From contig NZ_JBGNYA010000001.1 in the NCBI RefSeq assembly GCF_041477585.1, positions 2,852,001 to 2,916,000 on the forward strand: a stretch of 64,000 nucleotides of DNA, given 5' to 3'. Made by a program: the position numbers and the translations under genes. The notes beneath the pieces were generated by a model. The model searched no databases, had not been told where the DNA came from, and saw only the letters and a list, made by a program, of their open reading frames with translations. The number at the start of each line of letters is the position of its first letter. Position 1 is the first letter of the stretch. Origin of the DNA: Halobellus sp. MBLA0158. GTDB taxonomy: Archaea; Halobacteriota; Halobacteria; Halobacteriales; Haloferacaceae. Below, in pieces: positions 51,578 through 60,657 of this stretch.

Positions 51578-52657
51578 TCAGGCGGTCACCGTAACAGCGT
51601 CCATCTCCAGAAACGCCGTCTCGTAGCCGTCGTGGCGAGCGATCTGTGGGGGGATCGTCGGCGTGATCGTCACAGTGTCAGCGGAGCGAATCCCCGGTAC
51701 GGACGCGCCGTAGTGGTACCCCAACTCGGGATCCAGCGTCCGGCGGAGCCGACCCTCGAAGACCGTCTCGTCGTCGCGCGTCAGCGTCGCCTCCAGCCCC
51801 ATCATCGGCAGGACGATGCGATTGTGGGGGGTGCGCGCGGAGACGTAGAGGTACGGCTCAGCGCCGAACCGATCGTCCGCGTCGTCGACGACGAACGCCT
51901 CGAAGACGGCGTCGCCGGAGCGGCCACTTCCCAGGTGACGGCCCGGAAGCGCATCGACGGCCGGCGCGCGGCCGACGGGGACGCCGTCCATCTCCATCGG
52001 TGGGACAGCGCCGCGCGCGCCCGGATTCTCGGTCTCTTCGAGCGCGATCTCGGAGAGTTCGTCGGCGTCGAACGCGAACGGTATCGTCGCCATCTCCGCG
52101 GATTCGAAAGCATCCGCAAACGCGCCGGTCCGCCGTAGCGACACGCCACCGATGTGGACGCGCGCCTCGTAGGCGCCCTCGCCGTCGAGCGCGTAGTTCG
52201 AACCGTAGTGAAGGCCCATCTGCTGGGAGAGCATCGGGTACGCGAGCTCCTCGGTGACGAGGTCGCCGTCGCGCCGGATCTCGATCGTCACCCCCGAATC
52301 CAGCGGGAGGGCCTGCCCGGTCTCTGTGTCCCACAGCGAGGCCATCAGGTGGAGGTCGTGGTCGGCTTCGACGACGGTCTTCGAGCGCTCGGCTCCGGAG
52401 AGCGTCCAGAACCGATGCGGGTACGAGAACATCAGTGCGACGCCGAACCGCCCGGCCGTCGCTCGCCCGTACATCCGCATTCCCTCGGTGACCGTCGGGA
52501 CGTAGACCGCGTCGGGTCGATCCTCGACGAGCGTCGGATCCCGCCACGCGGACTGCCGGCGGAATCCCAGCGCTCGCAGACAGCCCGCGGTGCTCAGCAG
52601 GGCACCGGTCGCGACGCCCCCGAGGAGCGCCCGCCGAGTCGTGTGGGATCGCAGCAC
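51578..52657 (-). CDS. Tat-exported lipoprotein, DUF7350/Tp34-like
   Basis: A 359-residue secreted lipoprotein. The signal has Tat-type TTRRALLGG, a hydrophobic core and lipobox LSTAGC with Cys26 as the lipid site. MFSYPHRFW, HDLHLMASLWD, and a strand set SQQMGLHYGSNYALDGEGAYEARVHIGG resemble the Tp34/FetP iron-binding proteins, and the C-terminal half has a second similar unit (LGYHYGASVPG). It may bind iron or another metal outside the cell; family assignment is by eye. It converges on aglB. Confidence 0.7.
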   Translation of the reverse strand: MLRSHTTRRALLGGVATGALLSTAGCLRALGFRRQSAWRDPTLVEDRPDAVYVPTVTEGMRMYGRATAGRFGVALMFSYPHRFWTLSGAERSKTVVEADHDLHLMASLWDTETGQALPLDSGVTIEIRRDGDLVTEELAYPMLSQQMGLHYGSNYALDGEGAYEARVHIGGVSLRRTGAFADAFESAEMATIPFAFDADELSEIALEETENPGARGAVPPMEMDGVPVGRAPAVDALPGRHLGSGRSGDAVFEAFVVDDADDRFGAEPYLYVSARTPHNRIVLPMMGLEATLTRDDETVFEGRLRRTLDPELGYHYGASVPGIRSADTVTITPTIPPQIARHDGYETAFLEMDAVTVTA

Positions 52658-52709
52658 GTGTGCAGGTAGCGACCGGACGGTGATGACGGTTCCGGACGGC
52701 TTCGGGAGG

Positions 52710-53147
52710 TCACCGTACGTCCTCGCGCGTCAGCCAGTCGTACTCCGCGTCCGCGCGCTCGCGGGCGTCGCTGCGGATCCCGCCGTAGTTCCGGATCAGA
52801 TCCGTCGTGGAGATGATCCCGACGACATCGATACCGTCGACGACGACGAGCCGGTGGACGCCGTGCTCGTGGAGTTGCTCCGCGGCACGACGCGCTGACG
52901 CCTCGGGACCGATCGTGACCAGCGGCGCGCTCGCTGCGCTCCGGACGGGGATGCACGACAGCGGCTCGTCCGTCCGATGGCTCGCTCTGAGCACGTCGCT
53001 CTTCGTGACGATTCCGCCGGGTGCGCCGTCGTCGGTGACGACCGCGCTCCCGACGTCGGCGTCGAGCATCCGCTCTACGGCGACCGCGAGGGTGGCGTCG
53101 ACATCGACGGTGACAACGTTCCGAGAGCAGACGTCGCTGACGCGCAT
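52710..53147 (-). CDS. CBS domain pair protein
   Basis: A 145-residue soluble protein made of two CBS repeats: MRVSDVCSRNVVTVDVDATLAVAVERMLDADVGSAVVTDDG and VTIGPEASARRAAEQLHEHGVHRLVVVDGIDVVGIISTTDLI. Such pairs bind adenosyl nucleotides and sense energy charge or regulate partners. The start MRVSDVCSR at 53147 is the normal CBS entry; the longer upstream frame is antisense to vapB. It is divergent from vapBC, 76 bases apart. Partner unknown. Confidence 0.88.
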   Translation of the reverse strand: MRVSDVCSRNVVTVDVDATLAVAVERMLDADVGSAVVTDDGAPGGIVTKSDVLRASHRTDEPLSCIPVRSAASAPLVTIGPEASARRAAEQLHEHGVHRLVVVDGIDVVGIISTTDLIRNYGGIRSDARERADAEYDWLTREDVR

Positions 53148-53204
53148 CGTTCGTGCAACTGTGGTTCGCCGGTAAAGATCTCCCGAGAAAAGTATTTGTT
53201 CTGC

Positions 53205-53222
53205 TGCATACAACCGTATGCA
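53205..53222. promoter_or_regulatory. Inverted repeat TGCATAC-AACC-GTATGCA, candidate VapBC operator
   Basis: A perfect 7-4-7 inverted repeat overlaps the predicted transcription start of vapB, about 15-25 bases after the TATA-like AAAAGTATTTG (53189-53199) and ending 1 base before ATG 53224. The position suits autorepression by the VapB antitoxin or VapBC complex, which is the rule for such modules. Confidence 0.65.
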
Positions 53223-53223
53223 T

Positions 53224-53460
53224 ATGTCGAAGAGCATCCGCCTCTCCGAGGAGGCGTACGACCGTCTCGCTGCCCACAAGCGGGACGACGAGACCTTCTC
53301 GGACGTCGTGCTCCGTCTCGCCGGTGAGCGGTCGCTGCTGGATCTCGCCGGCATCCTGAGCGACGAGGAGGCCGACGCGCTCCGGGAAGCTGTCGAAGAG
53401 CGTCGCACACGTCGGAGTGACGACCTCGAAGAGATCGCAGAACGGATGCGGGAGGTCTGA
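53224..53460 (+). CDS. VapB-type antitoxin (DUF217-like)
   Basis: A 78-residue antitoxin. SKSIRLSEEAYDRLAAHKRDDETFSDVVLRL is the N-terminal DNA-binding part and the C-terminal helix-rich, Arg/Glu-rich EEADALREAVEERRTRRSDDLEEIAERMREV should neutralise the toxin. ATG 53224 is preferred over 53218 because it gives the usual MSKSIRLS start and clears the palindrome. One base separates its stop from the vapC start. Confidence 0.85.
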   Translation: MSKSIRLSEEAYDRLAAHKRDDETFSDVVLRLAGERSLLDLAGILSDEEADALREAVEERRTRRSDDLEEIAERMREV

Positions 53461-53461
53461 G

Positions 53462-53851
53462 GTGCTTCTGGACACGTCGTTCCTCATCGACCTGATGAAC
53501 GGCGACGAGGCGGCGGTCTCGAAGGCGCAGCAGCTCGAATCCGACCTCGTCCAGCAGCGGATTTCGTCGATGACGCTCTTCGAGCTGTATTACGGGATCG
53601 CCCGGGCGATTGATTCGGAAGAAGAGCGCGAGACCGTCGAAAACGTCCTCGAATCGAAGCCGGTGCAGCCGGCTGACACGGCTGTGATGCGAAAAGCCGG
53701 GCGATTGTCGGGCGAACTGCAGAACGATGGGGCGCCCGTCGGGGACGGCGACGTGATCATCGGCGCGACTGCGGCCGTCGTCGGAGAGCCCGTCCTCACC
53801 CGGAACGTCGACGACTTCGAGCGTCTGGGCGTCGACGTCGAACCGTACTGA
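53462..53851 (+). CDS. vapC: VapC toxin, PIN-domain ribonuclease
   Basis: A 129-residue PIN nuclease, typically cleaving tRNA or rRNA. The acidic residues are present: Asp in VLLDTSFLIDLMNGD, Glu in SMTLFELYYGI, Asp in APVGDGDVIIGATA and Asp in TRNVDDFERL. It starts with GTG 53462 one base after the vapB stop, with GGAGGT just upstream in the vapB end. All active-site residues suggest a functional toxin. Confidence 0.9.
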   Translation: MLLDTSFLIDLMNGDEAAVSKAQQLESDLVQQRISSMTLFELYYGIARAIDSEEERETVENVLESKPVQPADTAVMRKAGRLSGELQNDGAPVGDGDVIIGATAAVVGEPVLTRNVDDFERLGVDVEPY

Positions 53852-53884
53852 GAAGTACCGGGGCTGACCGCCCCCGGTGGTTCC

Positions 53885-54754
53885 TTACAGGAAGTCCTCG
53901 ATGTGGTCGGCGACCTCGTTGGGCGTGTCGCCGACGGGGACGCCCGCGTCGTTGAGCGCGTCGATCTTCGATTCCGCCGTGCCGGTGCCGGACCCGGAGA
54001 CGATGGCGCCCGCGTGGCCCATCCGCTTGCCCGGCGGCGCGGTGCGGCCGGCGATGAAGCCCGCGACGGGCGTGTCCATGTTCTGCGCGATGAACTTCGC
54101 GGCCTGCTCTTCGTCCTCGCCGCCGATCTCGCCGCACATCACGACCGCTTTCGTCTCCGTGTCGGCCTCGAACGCTTCGAGGGCGTCGACGAACGACGTC
54201 CCGATGATCGGGTCGCCGCCGATGCCGATCGCGGTGGTCTGGCCGATGCCCCGCTCGGTGAGGTTCGAGACGACCTGGTAGGTCAGCGTGCCCGACCGCG
54301 AGACCAGGCCGACGTCGCCGGACTCGAAGATGTTGCCGGGGAGAATACCTAATTTGGCCTCGCCGGGCGTGATGATCCCCGGACAGTTCGGGCCGATGAG
54401 GCGGGTGTCAGTCTCAGAAAGGCGCTTGTTCACCTTCGCCATATCCTGGGTCGGGATGCCCTCGGTGATGGCGACGGCGAGGTCGAGGTCGGTGTCGAGC
54501 GCCTCGAAGATCGCGTCGCCCGCGAACGCCGGTGGGACGAAGATCACGGAGGCGTCGGCGTCCTCGGCCTCGACGGCCTGATCGACCGTGTCGTAGACGG
54601 GGACGCCGGCGACCTTCTGGCCGCCCTTCCCGGGCACCGCGCCCGCGACGACGTTCGTGCCGTACTCGATCATCTGCTCGGTGTGGAAGTTGCCCTCCCC
54701 ACCGGTGATTCCCTGTACCACGACGCGGGTGTCGTCGTCGACGAAGATGCTCAT
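53885..54754 (-). CDS. sucD: Succinyl-CoA ligase alpha subunit
   Basis: Converts succinyl-CoA to succinate with substrate-level phosphorylation in the TCA cycle. The 289-residue subunit has the CoA-binding [76 protein letters not shown] and [11 protein letters not shown]; the phosphorylated His is in [20 protein letters not shown]. It starts in a 4-base overlap with sucC. Confidence 0.96.
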   Translation of the reverse strand: MSIFVDDDTRVVVQGITGGEGNFHTEQMIEYGTNVVAGAVPGKGGQKVAGVPVYDTVDQAVEAEDADASVIFVPPAFAGDAIFEALDTDLDLAVAITEGIPTQDMAKVNKRLSETDTRLIGPNCPGIITPGEAKLGILPGNIFESGDVGLVSRSGTLTYQVVSNLTERGIGQTTAIGIGGDPIIGTSFVDALEAFEADTETKAVVMCGEIGGEDEEQAAKFIAQNMDTPVAGFIAGRTAPPGKRMGHAGAIVSGSGTGTAESKIDALNDAGVPVGDTPNEVADHIEDFL

Positions 54755-55896
54755 TGGCTTGCCTCCTTTGCGTTACCGACCGCTTGCTGGACCGCGTCTT
54801 CGAGCGTCGCTTCGACCTCGACCAGATCGGTGTTGAGGATCTCCATCCCCTCCTCGGCGTTGGTGCCGGCGAGGCGGACGACGACCTTCTTCGGGATCTC
54901 GTCGAACTGCTCCAGCGCCTCGTTGATGCCCTTGGCGACCTCGTCGCCGCGGGTGATGCCGCCGAAGATGTTGAAGACGACCGCGTCGACGTTCTCGTCG
55001 GCGAAGACCATATCCAGGGCGTTCGCGACGCGCTCGGCCTTCGCGCCGCCGCCGATGTCGAGGAAGTTCGCCGGCGTGCCGCCGTAGTGGTCGACGAGGT
55101 CCAGCGTCGTCATCACGAGGCCGGCGCCGTTGCCGATGATGCCCACGTTGCCCGAGAGCCGGACGTAGTCGAAGCCGTACTCGTTGGCCTTGCGTTCGAG
55201 GTCGTCCGAGGCGGCCTCGTCTTCCATCTCCGCGAGGTCCGGCTGCCGGAAGAGCGCGTCCTCGTCGATGTTCATCACGGCGTCCGCGGCGACGACTTCC
55301 CTGTCGGAAGTGACCATCACGGGGTTGATCTCGATCTCGGAGGCGTCCTTGGACTCATAGAGGTCATAGAGCGTCGAGAGGATCGAGGCGACGTCGCCCG
55401 CGACGTCCTGGGGGATGCCCGCGTCGTAGACGACCTTGCGGGCCTGGTAGGGATGCAGACCGAACGCGGGATCGATGTGCTCGCGGGCGATGGCCTCGGG
55501 GGTCTCCTCGGCGACGGACTCGATGTCGACGCCACCCTCAGTAGAGACCATCGCGACGGGCTCGCCCTCGCCGCGGTCCATCGTGATCCCCACGTAGAGT
55601 TCGTTCTCGAAGTCGACGCCGGCCTCGACGAGGACCTTCTCGACGGTGTAACCCTTGAGGTCCATTCCGAGAATCTCGTCGGCGTACTGCCGGGCCTCGT
55701 CCTCGTCGGTCGCGATCTTGATGCCGCCGGCCTTGCCGCGTCCGCCGACGTGTACCTGTGCCTTGATCGCCGCCGGGAAGCCGATGTCGGAGACCGCCTC
55801 GACGACCTCCTCGACGGTCGTCGCGAGGCGAGACTCGGGTACCGGAACCCCGGCGTCGGCGAAGACGTTCTTCGCCTGATACTCGTGTAAGCGCAT
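54751..55896 (-). CDS. sucC: Succinyl-CoA ligase beta subunit
   Basis: The 381-residue nucleotide-binding subunit. [22 protein letters not shown] is the ATP-grasp start, [17 protein letters not shown] the nucleotide loop, IEINPVMV and [13 protein letters not shown] later motifs, ending with [16 protein letters not shown]. It forms the operon sucCD with a 4-base overlap. GGATTTATGCGGGC on the minus strand about 25-35 bases before the ATG is a good leaderless promoter. Confidence 0.96.
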   Translation of the reverse strand: MRLHEYQAKNVFADAGVPVPESRLATTVEEVVEAVSDIGFPAAIKAQVHVGGRGKAGGIKIATDEDEARQYADEILGMDLKGYTVEKVLVEAGVDFENELYVGITMDRGEGEPVAMVSTEGGVDIESVAEETPEAIAREHIDPAFGLHPYQARKVVYDAGIPQDVAGDVASILSTLYDLYESKDASEIEINPVMVTSDREVVAADAVMNIDEDALFRQPDLAEMEDEAASDDLERKANEYGFDYVRLSGNVGIIGNGAGLVMTTLDLVDHYGGTPANFLDIGGGAKAERVANALDMVFADENVDAVVFNIFGGITRGDEVAKGINEALEQFDEIPKKVVVRLAGTNAEEGMEILNTDLVEVEATLEDAVQQAVGNAKEASQ

Positions 55897-56048
55897 CGTC
55901 CGAGTGACGGGTATGCGCCCGCATAAATCCCGCCGATATCGGTCTCCCATCCGGCCCGCGACACTTCGATACGAGCATATCGGAGACACCCGTAGGCGAG
56001 CCAATCGCCGCACGGGCGGCCGCGAGTCCGACGCCGCGCCCCTTCGCC

Positions 56049-56058
56049 GCACTTTATG
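56049..56058 (+). promoter_or_regulatory. TATA-like element of the quinone oxidoreductase gene
   Basis: GCACTTTATG lies 26-35 bases before ATG 56084, which fits a leaderless transcript. The rest of the 187-base region between sucC and this gene contains no gene. Confidence 0.5.
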
Positions 56059-56083
56059 CCGTCCCGCGCCGAACAACGGGCCG

Positions 56084-57040
56084 ATGCGCGCAGTCAGATT
56101 CCACGAGCACGGCGGACCAGAGGTACTGACCGTCGACGAGGTCGACGACCCCGACCCCGAGCACGGCCAGGTCGTCGTCGACGTCGAGGCGGCCGGAGTG
56201 AACCCGGTGGACACCTACTTCCGCGAGGGCGCCTATCCGGTGCCGCACCTGCCGTTCATCGGCGGCGGCGACCTCGCCGGCACCGTCGCGGAGGTCGGCG
56301 AGGGCGTCGAGCAGTTCGCCGTCGGCGACCGCGTCTTCGGGACCGGGCTCGGCAACGGGATGCCCGGGAGCTACGCCGAACAGGCCGCCGCGCCCGCGGA
56401 CTTCCTCGCGCACCTCCCCGATGAGGTCGGCTTCGACGCGGGCGCCGCGCTCGGGACCGTCGGCGCGACCGCGTGGCAGGCGCTCGTCCACCACGCGAGC
56501 GCCGAGCCGACCGAGGTCGTCCTCGTCCACGGCGGCAGCGGCGGCGTCGGCCACGTCGCGGTCCAGCTCGCGGACACGATGGGCGCGTACGTCCACACGA
56601 CCGCCTCGCCGGAGTACGAGGCCGAGCTGGAAGACCTCGGCGCCGACACGGTGTTCGACTACGCCCGCGATGACCTCGAAGACGCGGTCACAGAGGCCGG
56701 CGGCGCGGACGTCGTCGTCGACCTCCATATGGACCAGTACCTCCAGTTCAACGCGGACGTCGTGAACGCGGGCGGCCGCGTCGTCGGCATCGGCAACGAC
56801 ACCGCCGAGGGCGGCTTCTCCGACATCGGCGTCACGAAGGGCAAGGAGGTCCAGTACCAGTTCATGTCGATGTTCAACGCCGACGACATCGGCGCCGTCC
56901 TGGCGAAGGTGGCCGACCTCGCCGCGCAGGGCGAGATGACGCCGGTGGTCCACGAGACCTACGGCTTCGAGGACGCGGGCGAGGCCCAGCGCGCGGTCCT
57001 GGAGGACAGTTTCCTCGGGAAGCTCGTGCTGGAGCCGTAA
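56084..57040 (+). CDS. NADPH:quinone oxidoreductase (zinc-less MDR family)
   Basis: A 318-residue MDR-type reductase. MRAVRFHEHGGPEVLTVDEVD is the family start; VNPVDTYFREGAYP, PFIGGGDLAGTVAEVGEGV and VLVHGGSGGVGHVAVQLA (NADPH site) follow. Structural and catalytic zinc Cys are absent, so it is the quinone reductase / zeta-crystallin type. It probably reduces quinones or enones. Its stop abuts the stop of the convergent membrane-protein gene. Confidence 0.9.
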   Translation: MRAVRFHEHGGPEVLTVDEVDDPDPEHGQVVVDVEAAGVNPVDTYFREGAYPVPHLPFIGGGDLAGTVAEVGEGVEQFAVGDRVFGTGLGNGMPGSYAEQAAAPADFLAHLPDEVGFDAGAALGTVGATAWQALVHHASAEPTEVVLVHGGSGGVGHVAVQLADTMGAYVHTTASPEYEAELEDLGADTVFDYARDDLEDAVTEAGGADVVVDLHMDQYLQFNADVVNAGGRVVGIGNDTAEGGFSDIGVTKGKEVQYQFMSMFNADDIGAVLAKVADLAAQGEMTPVVHETYGFEDAGEAQRAVLEDSFLGKLVLEP

Positions 57041-58453
57041 CTAGATCCGCGAGAGCGCCGCCCAGACTAGCGCGCCGACGGGCACCAGGAAGAACGGCGC
57101 GAACACCAGAGAGACGCCCCACGCCAGCCCGTCGCTTACGTCGGGCGCGGCGAACAGCCCGGCCGGAACCGCCAGAAAGCAGAGCGCCAGAACGCTGGCG
57201 GCAGCGATGACGGCCGGGTCCCGATCGGGCCGATCGGTCTCCCGCACCGGCAGATCCAGTTTCTCGACGGCGCGGTCGACGTCCCGCACGGGACCGAGTC
57301 GCACGTCGCGGTCGACTGACTCGACGTCCGAGATCGTGAGCGTCCCGGTCCCGAGCAGCCGATCGGCGATCGCGTTCCGGACCTCGAAGTCCGTGCGCGG
57401 GCCGACCGCGACGATCCACTGCGGGGCTTCCAGCGCCGTGTCGTAGGCGACGAGGTCGTCGCCGCGGCGCTGGTACTCGACCGTGCCGTACCGGAGGAAG
57501 TAGCTGAGGACCCGCGCGGACGCGATCGCGAGGATCACGAGCAGGGCGAGCACGACTAAGAGCGGATCGCCCGCGACGACGGCGAACACGAGGAACAGGA
57601 CGGCGAGCAGCCCGACGCGGTTCGCGAATCCGAGGAGGACGGCCCCGACGCTCCCGAGCAGCACCGACCGGGCGTCGACCGCGACGCAGTCTGTCACCTC
57701 GGCGTCCGGGAGGTCGAGTTCCGGCGGCGGCTCGCTGTCCCGCGGACCGTCGGGGAGCCACTCGCCCAGCCTGACGAGCGGCCGTCCCACGTGCTCTGTG
57801 TAGTATCGGTACGTCGACGTGACCGTCTTCGCGATCACGACGAGCGCGAGGATCGCCAAGCCACCCGCCCGACTGTCGGCCCCAGTGCCCGCGAGCAGTC
57901 CCACAGAGAGCACGACGAGCGACAGCTGGGTCGGCGTCCGGACGATCTCCTGGGCCGAGACCTCGGCGTACTCCTCGCCTCCGATGTACTCGAACGCGAA
58001 GTCCGACGCCTGCGCGACGAGCAGCGCCGCGATGCCGAGCGCCAAGTCCGGCGAGAGCGCGAACCGCAGGTCGGCCGCGAGCCAGTAGAATACGCTCAGC
58101 GGCAGGACCGTGACGAGCCAGAAGCCGAGGATCGAGAGCGCGAACGGGACGTTCCGAGGGTAGATCGGCGGCCATCCGGACCGAAACCGCCAGCCGCCGC
58201 GCTTCTCGCGGAGCTCGTGGAGCGGCTCGATCTCGCCGGGGATGCCGGGCGAGCCGCGCTCGGCGAACAGCGCCTTCGCCGCGGCCAAGAGGACGGTGCT
58301 GAAGGCTTCGGCCCAGTAGGCCACGAGCAGCGACGAGAGGTCCCAGCCCCAGGCGAACACCCCGACCAGCGGCAGGAGGTTCGCCCCCACGACGGCGACC
58401 CCGCCGAGCAGGCGCGTCGCTGCCGAGTCGGGCGGACCGAACGGAGGGCGCAT
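57041..58453 (-). CDS. Polytopic membrane protein, DUF6498-like
   Basis: A 470-residue protein. TRLLGGVAVVGANLLPLVGVFAWGWDLSSLLVAYWAEAFSTVL resembles DUF6498 proteins. About six helices run to residue 260. A polar link (residues about 215-250) is followed by another hydrophobic pair and a soluble PH-like part, VEYQRRGDDLVAYDTAL, then two last helices. ATG 58453 is chosen; ATG 58504 would add 17 residues of non-hydrophobic sequence. Function unknown. Confidence 0.7.
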   Translation of the reverse strand: MRPPFGPPDSAATRLLGGVAVVGANLLPLVGVFAWGWDLSSLLVAYWAEAFSTVLLAAAKALFAERGSPGIPGEIEPLHELREKRGGWRFRSGWPPIYPRNVPFALSILGFWLVTVLPLSVFYWLAADLRFALSPDLALGIAALLVAQASDFAFEYIGGEEYAEVSAQEIVRTPTQLSLVVLSVGLLAGTGADSRAGGLAILALVVIAKTVTSTYRYYTEHVGRPLVRLGEWLPDGPRDSEPPPELDLPDAEVTDCVAVDARSVLLGSVGAVLLGFANRVGLLAVLFLVFAVVAGDPLLVVLALLVILAIASARVLSYFLRYGTVEYQRRGDDLVAYDTALEAPQWIVAVGPRTDFEVRNAIADRLLGTGTLTISDVESVDRDVRLGPVRDVDRAVEKLDLPVRETDRPDRDPAVIAAASVLALCFLAVPAGLFAAPDVSDGLAWGVSLVFAPFFLVPVGALVWAALSRI

Positions 58454-58648
58454 ACTCGTGAGCGGATAGGGAACGGCGCGGCATGGGTGTACCGATTCGG
58501 CCATTCGGACCGCGTCGCAGAGCGGATCGACGCGACCAATCAAAAAAAGCGGAGCAGACCGATCCACTGTATGTGTGAAATTCTCACTCGGTCCGTAGTT
58601 CCGGATCGCGCCGCTTATCAGGTGACCACCGAGTAGCCCGATGCGACT

Positions 58649-60016
58649 ATGAGCCAACGAGAGACCTGGGCGACCCGCGCGGGGTTCATCCTCGCGGCCG
58701 TCGGCTCGGCGGTCGGACTGGGCAACATCTGGCAGTTCCCGTTCAAGACCTCCGAGTACGGCGGCGCGACGTTCCTCGTCGTCTACCTGATCGCGGCGCT
58801 CGGCATCGGCCTCCCGGCGATGCTCGCGGAGTTCGTCATCGGCCGGAAGAGCAACCTCAACGCCATCAGCGCCTTCGAGAAACTGGGCCACGGCAACTGG
58901 AAGTGGGTCGGCGTCCTCGGCGTCGGCACCGGCTTCTGGATCCTCTCGTACTACAGCGTCGTCGGCGGCTGGGTCCTCCGCTACCTCGGCGGCAGCCTCA
59001 CCGGCGCGTACTTCGCGGACCCGGCGGGCTACTTCGGGTCGATCTCGGCCGGCCTCGACGCCTTAGTCCTCCACGCGGTGTTTATCGCGCTCGTCGTCGC
59101 GATCGTCGCCGGCGGCGTCGAGGAGGGCATCGAGAAGGCGACGAAGCTGATGGTGCCGAGCATCGTGGTCATCCTCGGCGTGCTCGCGGTGTGGGTGGTC
59201 ACCCTCCCCGGCGCCGCGCCGGGCTACGGCTACTTCCTCTCGCCGGACCTCTCGACGCTCAGCCTCTCCGTCTCGTTCGATCCGCTGCCCTCCTTCAGCG
59301 GCCCGCTCACGGACGTCATCCCCTTCGCGGTGAGCCAGGCGTTCTTTTCCCTGTCGCTGGGGATGGGCGCGATGATCACCTACGCCTCCTACGTCGGCGA
59401 GGACCAGAGCCTCTTCTCTGACAGCCTCACGGTCGTCGTCCTCAACAGCGCCGTGGGCGTGCTGGCGGGCCTGGTCGTCATTCCGCTGCTGTTCGTCCAG
59501 GGGATCGAACCCGGCAGCGGCGGCGCGGGCGCGCTGTTCGTCAGCCTCGCGACGGCCTTCGGCGAACTGCCCGCCGGCCGGCTGGTCGGCGTCGTCTTCT
59601 TCGCCGTCGTGTTGATCGCGGCGCTCTCGTCGGCGATCAGCCTCCTGGAGGTCGTCACCTCCTACGTCGTCGACAACTACGGCGCGCGGCGACCGCGGAT
59701 CGCCAGCGCGCTCGGCGCGCTGATCTTCCTGCTCGGGATCCCCTCGGCGATCGATACGGCGTGGCTCGGATGGTTCGACACGCTCGCGTACCAGCTGCTC
59801 CTGCCGCTGTCGGTGCTCGGCGTGCTCGTCTTCACCGGCTGGGTGTACGGCCGGCCCGCGGTCGCGGAGCTCCTCTCGGGCTCGTCGCTCGGCGAGGGCG
59901 TCGGCCTGACGTGGCTGTGGCTCGCGCGGACGATTGTGATTCTCGCGGTCCTGCTGACGCTGTGGCTGGGCGTCCAGACGCTGTTCGTCGACGGCGCGAT
60001 CGTGCCGCCCATATAA
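58649..60016 (+). CDS. Sodium-dependent transporter, NSS (SNF) family, first paralogue
   Basis: A 455-residue secondary transporter with about 11-12 helices of the LeuT fold. ETWATRAGFILAAVGSAVGLGNIWQFPFK is helix 1; the Arg of the usual GN(I/F)WRFP gate (Arg30 in LeuT) is Gln here. LSLGMGAMITYASYVG is helix 6 and ALSSAISLLEVVTSY helix 8. The substrate (amino acid or related) is unknown. TTATC about 30 bases upstream is the likely promoter. A second NSS gene with Arg at that place lies at 61495. Confidence 0.9.
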   Translation: MSQRETWATRAGFILAAVGSAVGLGNIWQFPFKTSEYGGATFLVVYLIAALGIGLPAMLAEFVIGRKSNLNAISAFEKLGHGNWKWVGVLGVGTGFWILSYYSVVGGWVLRYLGGSLTGAYFADPAGYFGSISAGLDALVLHAVFIALVVAIVAGGVEEGIEKATKLMVPSIVVILGVLAVWVVTLPGAAPGYGYFLSPDLSTLSLSVSFDPLPSFSGPLTDVIPFAVSQAFFSLSLGMGAMITYASYVGEDQSLFSDSLTVVVLNSAVGVLAGLVVIPLLFVQGIEPGSGGAGALFVSLATAFGELPAGRLVGVVFFAVVLIAALSSAISLLEVVTSYVVDNYGARRPRIASALGALIFLLGIPSAIDTAWLGWFDTLAYQLLLPLSVLGVLVFTGWVYGRPAVAELLSGSSLGEGVGLTWLWLARTIVILAVLLTLWLGVQTLFVDGAIVPPI

Positions 60017-60070
60017 GGATCGTTCGCGGCTTTCCCGCCCGTCTCGTAGGGTCGGTACCGGCGCCGAGAA

Positions 60071-60322
60071 CTACGAATTGCGGTCGATCCAATCGCAGAA
60101 CTCCTCGAAGTCCTGTGCGCCCGCGTTAGCTGCGATCTCTCTGAGCGTTCCGACGCGAAGCTCGTCGTGGAGCGGGACCGTCACGTGCCGCCTGTCGTCT
60201 TCGTTCGTCGGGTGCTCGTAGTACAGTTGGGCGTGGTCTCCGGTGGTCCGTCGCCACTCGAACCCCCCAGAATTGACGAGAACTTTGATGACCTCCTGCC
60301 CCGAGAACGTCCGACTGCCCAT
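60071..60322 (-). CDS. HicA-type toxin
   Basis: An 83-residue double-stranded-RNA-binding-like toxin. TFSGQEVIKVLVNSGGFEWRRTTGDHAQLYYEH is the HicA core; the catalytic His is in GDHAQLYY. VTVPLHDELRVGTLREIAANAG matches the C-terminal conserved part. It follows the hicB-like gene with stop and start directly abutting (TAAATG). Toxins of this family cleave mRNA. It appears complete. Confidence 0.87.
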   Translation of the reverse strand: MGSRTFSGQEVIKVLVNSGGFEWRRTTGDHAQLYYEHPTNEDDRRHVTVPLHDELRVGTLREIAANAGAQDFEEFCDWIDRNS

Positions 60323-60592
60323 TTACTTCAGGGCGTCCGGCGGTTCGCGTTCGCCGGTCGTGTTGTCCTCCGGATCGATGCCGGCCGCTTTCAGTTCCTC
60401 GTCTGTCGGCTCGCGGCCACGCTCGCCCTCGTAAAGGGCCACGGCGTCATCGAGATTTGCCAATGCCGCACTTCGTGACGGCCCCTGCGTCGTAACTCCC
60501 GTTTCAACGTCTTTGGCGATCCACCCGTCGCCCTCACGCCAGAGGCGGATCTCGTCTTCGTGGTCGTCGCCCTCCCACGTCGAAGTTGCCAT
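60323..60592 (-). CDS. HicB-type antitoxin
   Basis: An 89-residue partner of HicA. IRLWREGDGWIAKDVETGVTTQGPSRSAALANLDDAVALYEGE is the partial RNase-H fold of HicB antitoxins. The C-terminal part, EPTDEELKAAGIDPEDNT, is acidic; a clear DNA-binding module is not visible. TTATTT about 30 bases upstream on the minus strand can be the promoter. Antitoxin-first order is seen here. Confidence 0.82.
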   Translation of the reverse strand: MATSTWEGDDHEDEIRLWREGDGWIAKDVETGVTTQGPSRSAALANLDDAVALYEGERGREPTDEELKAAGIDPEDNTTGEREPPDALK

Positions 60593-60657
60593 TACGTACT
60601 CCTACAGGATGGACGAAATAAGCATTTGCCCTGTTCTTCCAAAATCGCCCCGCGAGC

